Shown: piece by piece, positions 35,170 to 45,250 of the stretch | Layout: each line of letters opens with the position of its first letter | Position numbering within the stretch: the first letter of the stretch is position 1 | NCBI GenBank assembly: GCA_963971305.1 | Contig: OZ020307.1 | Span: 11,359,501-11,423,500 of the forward strand | Direction of reading: 5' to 3' | Origin: Arcuatula senhousia | Taxonomy: Eukaryota; Mollusca; Bivalvia; Mytilida; Mytilidae | Length of the DNA stretch: 64,000 bases | Program-made: the position numbers and the translations under genes | The notes under the pieces: generated by a model | What the model was told of the DNA's origin: nothing | The model's input: the letters and a program-made list of their open reading frames with translations, nothing else | Databases searched by the model: none

Positions 35170-36066
35170 TTAACTGAAGGATTGAGTACTGATGCAAAAC
35201 CTTGATGCGTGACAGTGACATGAACATAAAATGGCTGCTGCAGAATTCTTTTTAAGTTTGTAATAATTTACAAAGCTAATATCAATTGTAGAAGGAATAT
35301 GGACAGCTTGTCCTGAACATTTGTCCTTAATTTGAAAATTAGAAAAGATAACAAACAATTTACACATAGAAAATGAGGAAACTGAGACATCTTCAACATC
35401 TGGTTTGGAAAAGTCATAGTAAGATGGACACAAAGATAGATTGAGAATTGGCATCATTACACATTCACTACCACATGTAATTTCTAGATAGATCTTAGAA
35501 CATTCGGACTTGCGTGTTCTATACCAATAACATACAAAAACAGACAAAAATATAAGAACTAATATGCTCATTACAACAGATGCATATACCCATGAAAATT
35601 CTGATGCGAAGAATTTCTTTATTTCTGATTCAACAGTTTGTTCAGGTGCTTGAGTAACCCTTTTATATATAAATGAAGGGATTTCTTCTGATTTAACTTC
35701 AACCATTTGTTGCAAAATGAGAAAAAATGCTGATAATTTTCTATATTTGAAAAATATCAATATACAAACTAGGTTAGAAAATAATCCAAAATCTAAAGCA
35801 GTAAAAACTTAAATGGCATTTAAATCTGGCACAGTTGATTTAAGTGAGATTTGACCATCTAACAGTGGTTTTGTTAATGTCTTAATAATAATTGTGTCTT
35901 GTTTTGCTGCCAGTTGTCTGTGTTCTTTAGCAGTAATGGCATCTACTGGAGCAATGAATTGAAACATCAGGAGGAAACAAACCAACAAGAATTGACCAGT
36001 TTTACCTGTAATATATATATAACATATAAAAATTAGATGAGATGCAAGTCGGGTGAAAGTATGCAA
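35170..36066 (-). pseudogene. Third ORF of the Ty3/Gypsy element: membrane protein, Env-like candidate
   Basis: Two frames (36066-35809 and 35760-35170) lie in the same register, separated only by one TAA at 35809-35811, together about 299 codons. The first has a hydrophobic stretch (GQFLLVCFLLMFQFIAP) followed by VDA that looks like a signal peptide. The second has a strong membrane segment (ASVVMSILVLIFLSVFVCYW) followed by RTRK, then a cysteine-rich tail of about 110 residues. Position after integrase and this topology match an env or env-like third gene. I recognise no fusion peptide, furin site or known Env family, so the role is inferred. It could equally be another accessory membrane protein. 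Confidence 0.55.
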
Positions 36067-36538
36067 ACGTCTCTACATACAATCTAGCACTATTATACAA
36101 CAGACATGCTGTTATTTGTGACATCACACATCAAATTTTTATAGGTATTACCTTCAGGTTTTGATGGTATATATGGTAAGATGATATTTACTGGTCAACC
36201 ATTGCTAGTTCAGCTCTCTGATTTTTGTTTTAATTTGCCCAGAATTAGCAAGAGCCATTTGTTATGACTTACATGTATACATATTGATGAGTAATTAATA
36301 ATTGCATTGTTTTATTATTGATTGTAAATATAATTTTAAATGCCATATGTGTTTTCGTGAACATACACAGGTATACCTGTATGTTGCTTTACAAAAAAAA
36401 AAAGATGAATGTAAAATAATATAATACATGCATGATAGATGATATTGTAATATATATAATGCAATACATATGATATGCTACAAGGTATTTTAAAAACTTT
36501 TAAGAAGAATGAAAAAAGAATGCATGAACTTATTTAGA
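36067..36538 (-). other. Spacer between integrase and the third ORF
   Basis: AT-rich, with a poly-A tract near 36393. Nothing coding was recognised. It may contain splice signals for the third ORF, which I could not verify. Confidence 0.4.
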
Positions 36539-38350
36539 TTATCTTTTTCTTTTGAAATAAGATTGCCTTCTTTTACCCTGTTTTGTATATCTGAAGTTTA
36601 TTTGATCTAACATATCATCATCAAAGACAGTATCTGGTTGCCATGACCTTGTTCCATCAGACCATTGAATTCTAAATTCTCTGCGATTATTCTTGAATCG
36701 TCCTCTGAGAATTTCATCAATATTGAATTTGGCACCTTTTTGTATAAAAGGACCATCATCTTGGTTGGGCTGAGGGTCATTGTTTTGGCTGTTTTGCGGG
36801 TTATCAATTTGGCCATCATGTTGTACGTCTGCTTGTATATCTACATTTTGTGGGTTAACTGGGATATTTTTGTCCTGATCTACATTTTGTGGGTTTACTG
36901 GGACGTTTTCGTCCTGATCTACATTGTTTGGCACATTGTTATTGTTTTGAGCACCTACATTGTTATTTGGTGGTTGAGCAATTGTCCGTCTGTCTGTCAT
37001 AGGGTCCAAATAAAGTCTTAAATTTGAAGCATTTATTAGTGACTTTAGCTCTACATTGTCATTTACTCTCCTGAGCTTGTACGTAAAGTTAGGACCTTTG
37101 TCTATTATGATATAGGGACCATCTGCTTTATCATACAGTTTGCTAGACATACCTTTCGGTGTTTTGTGATTTGTTAGCAACACTTTGTTTCCATTTACAA
37201 ACTGGGGTTCATTTGCCTTCCTATCATGCCTTTCTTTGTTTTTTTGTTTGTTTTGAGCATCTTTTTCTGTGGCAATGTCGTGACATATTTTCAACCTAGC
37301 CAAGAAATACTGTTTTATAGTACCTATATAATGTTTGAATTCAGGACTAAGTCGGTCTTTAGGTTCTAGACTTATGTCAAACGGCAGTCTCATTTCTTCT
37401 CCAAACATCATATAGAAAGGTGAATAACCTGTAGTATTGAGTGATGGGGATTTTCTATAGGCCATCATGACAAATGGCAATAGAGATGGCCAATTTGACT
37501 GGTCCTTGTCACAATAGGTTCTGAGACATGCTGCAAGTGTACTGTTTTGTCGCTCAACCGTACCATTTGTATTTGGGTGGCATGAGCTTGTGTGATGCTG
37601 TTTCACCTTGAAAACTTCACATATGACCTTAATGACCTTTGACATGAATGCTTGACCTCTGTCTGACAATAAGATTTTTGGGGCACCATATCGGGCAAAA
37701 ACTTCTGAGCATAAAATGGTTGCAACTTCTTTTGCAGTTTGAGTTTTGAGAGGAAAGGCTTCAGTCCATCTTGTAAAAGAATCTACAACAAGCAGTATAT
37801 GTTCATATCCTTCCTTTGTTTTTGTCAAGGGACCAAGAATATCTATGTGCCATCTACAAAATATACCAACTAAGGGCATAGCTGCGCGAGGTGGGTTGTT
37901 TGGATTATAGTTGCGCTTTGCACGCTGACACCTGTCACAAGTTTTGATGTATTCTGATACATCTGAGTGCATTTTTGGCCAATAGTATTTGAACAAAAGT
38001 GATGAATACACCTTGTCTACACCTAGATGTCCACCCCCTAACAGTGCATCAAGATAAGAATGTAGAGCTTCTTCTTTGAGACAAGTAGGAACTGCAATCT
38101 GTTTTATACAGCGTAGCTCTTCTGGTAACTTACTACATCTTCTTTGGTAAAGATGATATAATATGCCATCTGATATTGAGTAATAAGGACTTTCAGCTAC
38201 TACATACCTTTTTCGCTTTTCATCTTCTGGTAAGGTTTGCTCAGTCTTGTACCTTATAATGTCACGAAAATCTGGGTATTGCTTTTGCTTCTCAAACAAT
38301 GTAATATGTAATCGGATTTTCAAGATCATCTGGTTGTTTTTCGGCTTCAA
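36539..38350 (-). CDS. Integrase region of pol with chromodomain-like C-terminus
   Basis: A 603-codon open frame and the best-preserved part of the element. The zinc-binding domain has H97, H108 and the C138-x2-C141 pair (CDRCQ). The catalytic core has D170 (HIDILGP), D230 (LSDRGQAF) and E266 (GTVERQN), a D,D-35-E arrangement. A GPY/F-type module follows (ADGPYIIIDKGPNFTYKLR). Next is an Asn/Gln/Asp-rich linker with short internal repeats (VPVNPQNVDQ). The end resembles a chromodomain (FNIDEILRGRF, FRIQWSDGTRSWQPD). Integrase inserts the cDNA, and chromodomains in this position are known to steer it to particular chromatin. The start is arbitrary: the first residues are out of register with pol, which enters by a frameshift near 38300. 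Confidence 0.85.
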   Translation of the reverse strand: MKPKNNQMILKIRLHITLFEKQKQYPDFRDIIRYKTEQTLPEDEKRKRYVVAESPYYSISDGILYHLYQRRCSKLPEELRCIKQIAVPTCLKEEALHSYLDALLGGGHLGVDKVYSSLLFKYYWPKMHSDVSEYIKTCDRCQRAKRNYNPNNPPRAAMPLVGIFCRWHIDILGPLTKTKEGYEHILLVVDSFTRWTEAFPLKTQTAKEVATILCSEVFARYGAPKILLSDRGQAFMSKVIKVICEVFKVKQHHTSSCHPNTNGTVERQNSTLAACLRTYCDKDQSNWPSLLPFVMMAYRKSPSLNTTGYSPFYMMFGEEMRLPFDISLEPKDRLSPEFKHYIGTIKQYFLARLKICHDIATEKDAQNKQKNKERHDRKANEPQFVNGNKVLLTNHKTPKGMSSKLYDKADGPYIIIDKGPNFTYKLRRVNDNVELKSLINASNLRLYLDPMTDRRTIAQPPNNNVGAQNNNNVPNNVDQDENVPVNPQNVDQDKNIPVNPQNVDIQADVQHDGQIDNPQNSQNNDPQPNQDDGPFIQKGAKFNIDEILRGRFKNNRREFRIQWSDGTRSWQPDTVFDDDMLDQINFRYTKQGKRRQSYFKRKR

Positions 38351-39446
38351 TGGTGGCTATAACTGTACCTGATTCTATTGATTCGTCTCCATAGATAAAT
38401 TCAACCACATGGGTATAATCATCTGGGTTACTTTCACTTACCTTAGGCTTAGATGTAGTAACTGACTGAATAGGTCGAGTATGGTTATAATCTCTTCGAC
38501 TTAAACAATCGGCTACCACATTGCTTTTACCTGGTCTATGTTCTACTGTAAAATTGTATGACTGGAGTTCTAATGCCCATCTTTCGCCTGGATAGCTTAG
38601 CTGATTTAAGCCACTTAAGAGCACTATGGTCAGTAATTACCGTAAAAGTTGATAAGATATGGTCTACAATTTTCAATACCTTTCACAATAGCTAAGCACT
38701 CTTTTTCTTATGTGAAATACCTTCTTTCTGCAGCACTGAGGGACTTACCTCCATATGAGACAACTAATTCCTGACCTTGATCATTTTTCTGGCTAAGAAT
38801 ATAGGCTATACCAGTATTTGCCAGAAAGAACTTTTTAGATCAAGATTTGTAAAGTATGTGGCTTTTGCTTCGCCTAGAACGTCAAACACACTTTCAATAT
38901 GGGGGGAAATGACATGGGTACAGTGACTTTATTGAGTCGTCTATAATCTATGGCCATTCTCCAACTCCCGTCTTTCTTGGGAATCATGACCACAGGTGAA
39001 CACCAGTCTGAATTAGACTCTTTTATCATGTCATTTTTAAGAAGTTGTTCTACCTCTTCATCTTGTGCTTTTCTAGCATGAGGTGCTTGTCTATATGGGT
39101 TTTGTCTTATTGGCCGTGCACCTGGTTCAGTAACAATTTTATGTTTGTAAAGGTGTGTTTTACCAAGTTCTTTAAGATCTGTGGCAAAGGAAGATCTATT
39201 TTCTGACAGAAACTGTGTTAATATTGCTTTCTGTCCTTCTGTCAGGTCTAATTGTGACAAATCAAATTGTAGGTCACTTTGTTTGTCTGTTTTATTACAT
39301 GCACCTTTCTGAATAGAGGAAACCATTGGTGATCTATGGTTATTGTCCATAGTTTGGATTTCATTGGCATTGACTGCATATACTTTTGCAAGGTGTGTAT
39401 TTGCTTTGAGCTTAATTGGTTTGTTTGTGGGATTCAGAAGAGACAT
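38292..39446 (-). pseudogene. RT-RNase H region of pol with the RT catalytic core deleted
   Basis: The upstream frame (39446-38874) carries the RT N-terminus: KHKIVTEPGARPIRQNPYRQ, SDWCSPVVMIPKKDGSWRMA and IDYRRLN. A one-base deletion near 38900 shifts the frame. The next frame reads TYFTNLDLKSSFW (motif A aspartate) and then passes within a few codons to TGIAYILSQKND, the start of RNase H. The usual 150 or so residues between, including the YxDD box, are missing. RNase H has a stop at 38708-38710 (after RRYFT) and another frameshift between TDHSALKWL and the tail SYNFTVEHRPGKSNVVADCL. Without YxDD this copy has no polymerase. Confidence 0.82.
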
Positions 39447-39476
39447 ATAAGATTTGCCTTGATTTACTGTAACAAC

Positions 39477-40112
39477 TCATTTAGCAAGAGCTAAATTTCT
39501 TTTCTGAAGGTATGGCAATGGTTCTAAAAGAACTGTTTCACCTTCCAATTGCTTTGCAATACCAACACTGATGAGTTTTTCTGAAAACTTTGGTATTGTG
39601 GTTGCTTTCACAGTTTTTGCCTTACATTCTACAGTTTGTAAACTATTTACAACAGTGATTCTGTTAGACTTTGGGTCAACAAGTTCAAGTGTATCATTTT
39701 CAAAATTTAATTTTGCCTTTTTAGCTTTTAAAAAATTCACACCTAATATAAAAGAATGATGTAGCTGGGGTAAAACATGCACCATTTGTGTAAACTTTGT
39801 ATTTTCAATGGTAAATGTCATGTGAAATTTGCCTAATACTTTGACGGTTTCTCCATTTACAGCTATAATATTACTTATTATGGTTGGCATTAGTTTTAAT
39901 TTGGCGAATGGAGAATCATCAAAAAAATTCTTATCAATGACTGAAATATTTGCCCCTGTATCTATGAGGGCATAGGTTTTCTTAGTTCCCACTGTAACCT
40001 TTGTGGTACTCTTTTCAGAATCTAGTTTCTCAATTAGATTAATGGTTTTGATACCAAACTTTCTATCTTTGTGCCTATCTTTAGACTGTTGTCTAGAGAC
40101 AGGTGCGACTCC
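39477..40112 (-). pseudogene. Aspartic protease region of pol
   Basis: The 39992-39477 frame contains YALIDTGANISVID (the catalytic D-T-G-A box) and the second conserved block HSFILGVNFLKAKKAKL. It ends at a TGA (39477-39479), after which the same frame continues into RT, so one substitution separates PR from RT. The link to gag upstream is frameshifted (a second short frame covers 40034-40240). Confidence 0.8.
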
Positions 40113-41160
40113 TTAAATGCGACCTGCAGCTTTGTCACGCTTGTATTTGATACATGCTTCCCTAAAATGACATAGTTTTTCACAGTGATAACATTTTTGA
40201 AAAGATGCTGGACATTGTGATCTAACTTTACAGGACTCACCTAAGCAATAAGGACATTGGTTGGCTGACAACTTCTGGTTATATTGTCTTTCATGATTTT
40301 TCACAGCTTGTCCTTTAGGATTGTTTGTAAATTTGACACGATGCTGTTCTACTGGCTCTGGCTGAACGGCAGGTTGTCTGTTATGCCCGTGGAAGGCTGC
40401 TAATGTCACATCCATTCTTGAAACAAGTGAGTTGAGAATTTTTTCCTCGCACGCCTTCATTGCAGATGAAATTGCAGAGTTTATTGTACTGGAAACATCA
40501 TAGTCCATGCATCTTCCAGTGGCGGCAGCTGTTCTCTCTGCAATGGCTCCGATTTCTCTCAACTCGTGCATGGTTTTGGCTTTCCTTGGGTATATGGTCG
40601 GAATTAGTTCTTTTCTAAAACCTTTTTTCTGTTGCATTGACCAGACATTCCTCTGACACGATCTTCTCCGTATTTAAGAGCAGGGCACGGTCAATGTAGT
40701 CATTAACACTTTCATTGGCTTCTTGGCGCAAATCTGTGATTTCCGAGCCTTTGTATACAGTGGATTTGAAACGCAGTAGGAATGCGGCTTTAATGTTGTT
40801 CAAGGAGGCTTTGGTTGTATCTTGAAGAGTGAAAAACCATTCTCTGACCGATCCACATAAATGCAGTGGCATCATCAATATAGCATCTGCCTCTGGAATT
40901 TTCTGTAGCGTAACGAATGTAATGAATAAGGTCCACCATTCTTAAGGATTGCCTCGTCCGTTGTACGGATTTATGGATACATTGTACCTATGATTGTTGA
41001 ATCCAGGTGGACATGGTGGAGGCGGTCTTTCAGCTTGTTGTGGTACCTGTTCTGGCTGCGGGGCCTACACAGCATCTTCTTTACGTCCAGGCGTTCTTAG
41101 TGGTGGGGCCATGACACTTGATGTTTGCTTATCTTGGCTCCTCAACAGATATCGTTGCAT
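40113..41160 (-). pseudogene. gag with zinc knuckle, interrupted
   Basis: ATG at 41158-41160, about 30 bp inside the 5' LTR. A proline-rich N-terminus (ERPPPPCPPGF) leads to a capsid-like region (MMPLHLCGSVREWFFTLQD, then KAAFLLRFKS) typical of retrotransposon Gag. The C-terminus has a CCHC zinc knuckle, CYHCEKLCHFREAC (C-x2-C-x4-H-x4-C), preceded by a further cysteine group CPYCLGESC. Stops lie at 41065-41067 and 40942-40944. A frameshift falls in a six-A run near 40625. Gag would package the element RNA into particles. Confidence 0.8.
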
Positions 41161-41169
41161 AAACTTTAG

Positions 41170-41187
41170 CGATTTGTTCTCTCACCA
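41170..41187 (-). promoter_or_regulatory. Primer-binding site
   Basis: On the minus strand TGGTGAGAGAACAAATCG starts two bases inside the 5' LTR, where a tRNA 3' end (…CCA) would anneal to prime first-strand synthesis. I did not recognise which tRNA matches. Confidence 0.65.
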
Positions 41188-41189
41188 GT

Positions 41190-42336
41190 TGACAGAATAA
41201 GATTCTTGCACTATGGTTGACAGGTTATGTTTCTAGTTGACAGATTTAGGATTCTTGTTGACAGGTTATGATTGTTGTTGTATGGTTGATAGAATAAGTT
41301 TGTTGTTGTCTGGTTATGGTTTTCTTAGCGGTACTATTAAACTTTATGCCTAGTGGTTGTTATCTGATGATGTTGATCTGGTTATGTGTTTGGAATATGA
41401 TGTATAATTGATGAGTGTAGAGAACTCTGGTGGTTTGATATGTGACACTGGTGGTCTGGGGTTGACACTTGTGGTCTGAAAGTATGCAATTGGAATAAAA
41501 CTAAAATTGAAGCTAAATCTTTATTGTCCGACGCACATGTATAGAATGAGCGTCAGGCGCTTGGTCAATATACAGAAATGTACTTAATTTCCAACTTTTC
41601 AGGTATAAGCCAATCAAATTTGAGAAACAATCATTTGGGCGCAATAATTTAATAAATTAAGGAAAAACCTATATTTTGTCGCGTATGAAATATGTAAGTA
41701 AAAGGACCATAATTCGTTTATCTTAATTACCCTGGTGTTTGTTCAATGTCCTAGTGGTGTGAGAATTGAACAATAGATTTCCTAATTGAGTTATGTGGGG
41801 ACATGTCGAAGGCAATAGTTGTCTCCGAGGGAAAATAATCTATCTATTTCCCGAATACCCAGTCAGTAAGTGTTTTATTATACCAAAAGAAACAACAGAC
41901 GAAAACGTTTAGAATTTTAGCTATTCAAAAATGCAGATGTAATAATAAATATTCAATCAACTTCAAGCGTACTAAAAAGTTGCATGGAAAGTATTTATAA
42001 AAGTTTTGCATGGGAAACTCGTGCAATAAACTATCTGCAGTCTGACGTATCATGAGTAAAATATATCAATCAAAATTAAACAATGAAAACGATTGGCTTA
42101 AGGCGGGGCTTAATGACGTCAGAGGGCAAATAGTTGTGGAGAGGGCAATAGTTCGGAAACTATTGACCGGTCAATAGTTCAAAGCTAGCAAACGAAAAAA
42201 ATAGTGAAACTATTGTATATGCATTTATTAAAGAAAAACATTACTGAGGTATAATAATAAATATTATTTTAAACTTTAACTTCAAATTTAAATTTTATCA
42301 AATTTATAAAATTTCATAAAATTGCACTCTGTGACA
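41190..42336 (-). repeat. 5' LTR of the Ty3/Gypsy element, with a non-homologous block
   Basis: 1147 bp. It matches the 3' LTR over 41190-41807 and 42255-42336. Between them, about 447 bp (41808-42254, beginning GAAGGCAATAGTTGTCTCCG) replaces the 143 bp found in the other LTR. Confidence 0.88.
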
Positions 42337-42720
42337 CTTCAACTAGGCCAATAAGCGCTGCTCGCTGTTCTGCAATCGGTTCAAGGTCTAAATAAAATAC
42401 CTATAATTCGAATCCAGTCCTCAAATAGTCAAAAATGTGACCTCTTTCTTAAACAAGGAACAGAAAACATCAACAAGGCGAGTACAAACAGAAGTCCTGG
42501 CTAAGGACAGGCACACTTAAAATGTGGCAGAGTTAAACTAGTTTATTGGGCCAAACCTTCTCTCCTATCAATAATACCAGAAAAAACACAAAAGTTAACA
42601 CATAATAAAAATCAAATAGATTACCGCTCAATTTTACTGAGACAAAAGAATAGAAAATAATAAGATGTGGAATAAGTGTACGCGACACAGCTCACAATCA
42701 AGCGGCAATTCAGAAGTTGA
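42337..42720 (-). repeat. Family A 3' tail, proximal half, plus a second tail end
   Basis: Reverse complement of the tail at 16150-16400: the CTTCAAC junction, CTGCTCGCTGTTCTGCAA, GGACAGGCACACTTAAAATG and AAACTAGTTTATTGGG. At 42664-42690 another copy of the terminal GATGTGGAATAAGTGTACGC appears, so two tails are adjacent. The Ty3/Gypsy element splits the first one. Confidence 0.7.
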
Positions 42721-42789
42721 TAATAAACAGATTAAATTTCAAATTAATTGCAATTTGACTGACTGAAAGCCAAGCATTCAGAACCCTTA

Positions 42790-43270
42790 AAATGGTGTCT
42801 AAGTATCACATATATTATACAAGCAAAACAAAAATCAAATTAAGTGGCTTCTCAAGAAAAAATATATCATGCGTATTTTTTCTATCCACAGATTTTACTT
42901 TGCATACAGTTACTAAAAAACGTCTTAACACAAATTTGTCCATGTTTTTTACGTATAAATATGGTACAAGAGTTGGTTATGATATTTCTCTTTTTTCTTT
43001 CTGCCCATGTTATACTCAATATTAGACAGGAATAACCCCTTAATAGTCACACACATAAAGGTCGAATGGTAAATCAGAAATCACTTCCTAACATTACATT
43101 GCATTAGTAATAATAGTGGCCAAAGGCAGGGTACATCAGACGCTGTTATGCCATTAATATTCTACAATTCTTTGTATATAGTATAGTGCATATCCTCAGC
43201 ACTCCATGGATCTAACAAGTTCTATTTGAAGTCTGAGCATGAAACTTACCGCCATCATCTCCTCTAAAAT
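42790..43270. repeat. Segmental-duplication arm matching 54830-55150
   Basis: GTGGCTTCTCAAG..., CAAATTTGTCCATG and GAATAACCCC recur in the same order near 54830-55025. The short frames at 42792-43035 are not conserved in the second arm and look non-coding. Confidence 0.6.
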
Positions 43271-43274
43271 CAAC

Positions 43275-43495
43275 ATTTAAAATACCGAATAGTGCAAGAA
43301 CCTTTCATATAGGGGAAGGTTTGACGCGCCTAAAACCTGGTTTAATCCACCATTTCTTTTGAAATGCCTGTACCAAGTCAGGACCATTGCGATCTTCATT
43401 TTTTTCGGTATGTCTTCCTTGTTTTAACTTGTGTTATAAACATTTGAGGTTGATTCTCCAAGTTCGGTAATTTTGTTATTACCTTTATTTACTAT
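43275..43495 (-). repeat. Family C dispersed repeat (inverted)
   Basis: AAACCTGGTTTAATCCACCA, GAAATGCCTGTACCAAGTCA and the terminal GTTATTACCTTTATTT are reverse complements of 20093-20280. Confidence 0.65.
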
Positions 43496-44259
43496 ATTAT
43501 TAGACTTTTTATGGTTGTTTACCACATACTTTTTACATAATTACGACTTTTTTTCTGATTTTCTCAGCAATGGAAAATTTCAAAACTTGGTTTCTCAAGC
43601 ACTAACAACAAGTCATGTTTAGTTAAAATGATTGTTTATGTCTTAAAGGGGAAGAATTAGAACAACAGCTTCTATCATGTTTGATTTTCTTATTATTGTA
43701 CATGTCAAGCGCGGCCATCATTCAGTGCTGTGAACTTTCACTGAACTTCTATTTTGTGTTTTTTACAATTGAGTCGGTCATAAACAATTCATTTTGGCAC
43801 AAGATCAATTTTTAAGACATCATTTAGTGTTATAATAATAGGAAAACAATGTAATAACGATGAAGGAAATATAAAACTGCTCTATTCAAGGCCGTTGATT
43901 GTTGTCAATATTGGTTATATGAACCAATCAAAGAAATAAATGAAGAAATAAAACAATCAGCAAAAGTTGTGTAAGAGGCCATTAATTGGTAGCCTGCGAC
44001 ATGACAACACCATTGGGACAAAAATAATTAAAGAAACAAACACAAAATAAGCATGTTCTTGTTTTATATTTTTTTTTTCACTTGGCACTTAAATAAAGTT
44101 CAAATCAGGCTTATGTTTTTTCTCGGCGACTTAAGACATTTCCTAAGCATATTTTCTGGAATTTTGTTTTTATGATTATTTCGAGATCTCCGTGCTGTTT
44201 TTACACTGCACGTACGGTGTTCCATGCCCGATGTTTATATGCTCCGTAACCAGCGCGGT
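43496..44259. other. Non-coding; continues the duplication with 55200-55640
   Basis: Shared landmarks with 55200-55640 include AAGCGCGGCCATCATTC against AAGCGTGGCCATCATTC, and CAATTGGTAGCCTA-like sequence. No gene. Confidence 0.5.
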
Positions 44260-45250
44260 TTTTTGTGTTGGAGATACATTTAAGTCTGAATAATCAGTTG
44301 AAAGAATCAGAGGTACCAGTTGGACATGCGAAGGTCAAAGGCCCGGGGGGGGTTACTCCGGTGTTTTATGACGGGGGTGTGCATTTTGAAGATTGAAATT
44401 GATACCCGAATCTATGTCAAAAAATCGTCAAAAACATACCCAAATCTATGTGATTAGCAAAAAATACCCATATCTATGTAACGAAATAAAAGTCCAGCAA
44501 GGTTTTTTTTCATTTATTAGAGCCTTACAAAATTAATTACAAGTCTCTTTCTTATTTAAAATGACATCTTAACTTCGTAAAGTATCACAAAAACACATTA
44601 GACCCAAGTCTATGGCACCTTTTCTGTTTTGACTCTCATGTCTATGTAAGACATCAACAAAAATGGGTACCAAATCTATGTGCACTGCTTAAAAAAGATA
44701 CCCAAATCTATGTAAAAAATTGTGAAAAATGGACCCATAAAAATTGCACATCCCGTATATTGTATATAGGGAGTAACCCCCCCGGGGTCAAAGGCCAAGT
44801 CCAAAAGGACAGAGACAAAAGCACAAACAAGGACAGGACGAACAAAAAACATACAAAGCACGAAAACACAAAACTACCGAATATCAATTAACATTGCTAA
44901 CTCATGTCGTTTCGAGAGTAAAACTCGGGTGCTCCAGGAGAATAAGCGGTCCCTGCCTGCTATAGCACACCGTCGCGCTATTAATTTTCAATTCAGTGTG
45001 TCAAATCCGGTAAAGGGTGGCAAAACAAAACCCTATGACAAACCAACATCTGCATTCGTCTGAAAAAGGGAAATCCAATATTTGACTATGACTGTATGAT
45101 GTCTACAATAAAATTTGTAGAGTGAAGACAGCAACTGAGGAGCAACATTACCTTGTGTTAGCATTTTTGTGTCAAACGTGACGCTCTGCCAAGGAAATCG
45201 GTATAATTCCCACAAGTTCTGGGGTAAAGAATCAATTTTGATAAGTTAAC
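44260..45250 (-). pseudogene. Family B element 3' part, interrupted by a MITE
   Basis: The minus-strand frame 45215-45033 encodes the family B C-terminus (RLTQKMLTQGNVAPQLLSSL-like, then YKFYCRHHTVIVKYWISLFQ and TNADVGLS). Its tail follows to about 44260. A 445-bp MITE (44343-44787) splits the tail. Confidence 0.68.
44343..44787. mobile_element. MITE with CCCGGGGGGG terminal repeats and 8-bp target duplication
   Basis: Ends are CCGGGGGGGGTTACTCC and GGAGTAACCCCCCCGGGG. TCAAAGGC flanks it on both sides (44335-44342 and 44788-44795). The interior has several ACCCAAATCTATGT repeats facing both ways and no ORF. An 8-bp duplication fits hAT- or P-like transposases. Confidence 0.82.

Larger units (their letters stand above)
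33801..42336 (-). mobile_element. Ty3/Gypsy LTR retrotransposon, complete but defective
   Basis: An 8.5-kb element in minus orientation: 5' LTR at 41190-42336, 3' LTR at 33801-34639, then gag, protease, RT, RNase H, integrase and a third ORF in that order. The 4-bp duplication CTTC flanks it (33797-33800 and 42337-42340). The LTRs end in TGTCA/TGACA. Gag has two in-frame stops and a frameshift, pol has a stop plus several frameshifts, and the RT catalytic centre is deleted. It cannot move by itself. Gene order PR-RT-RH-IN and the GPY/F-type integrase end place it in Ty3/Gypsy, not Copia. Confidence 0.92.

Noticed and set aside
36665..37021. Plus-strand frame opposite the integrase end
   Set aside because: Shadow of the Asn/Gln-rich minus-strand integrase linker. 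Composition is explained by the repeats there.
40994..41200. Plus-strand frame across the LTR/gag boundary
   Set aside because: Antisense shadow of the proline-rich gag N-terminus.
42792..43035. Two overlapping plus-strand frames as a possible small gene
   Set aside because: The duplicated arm at 54.8 kb aligns but does not keep either frame, arguing against coding.
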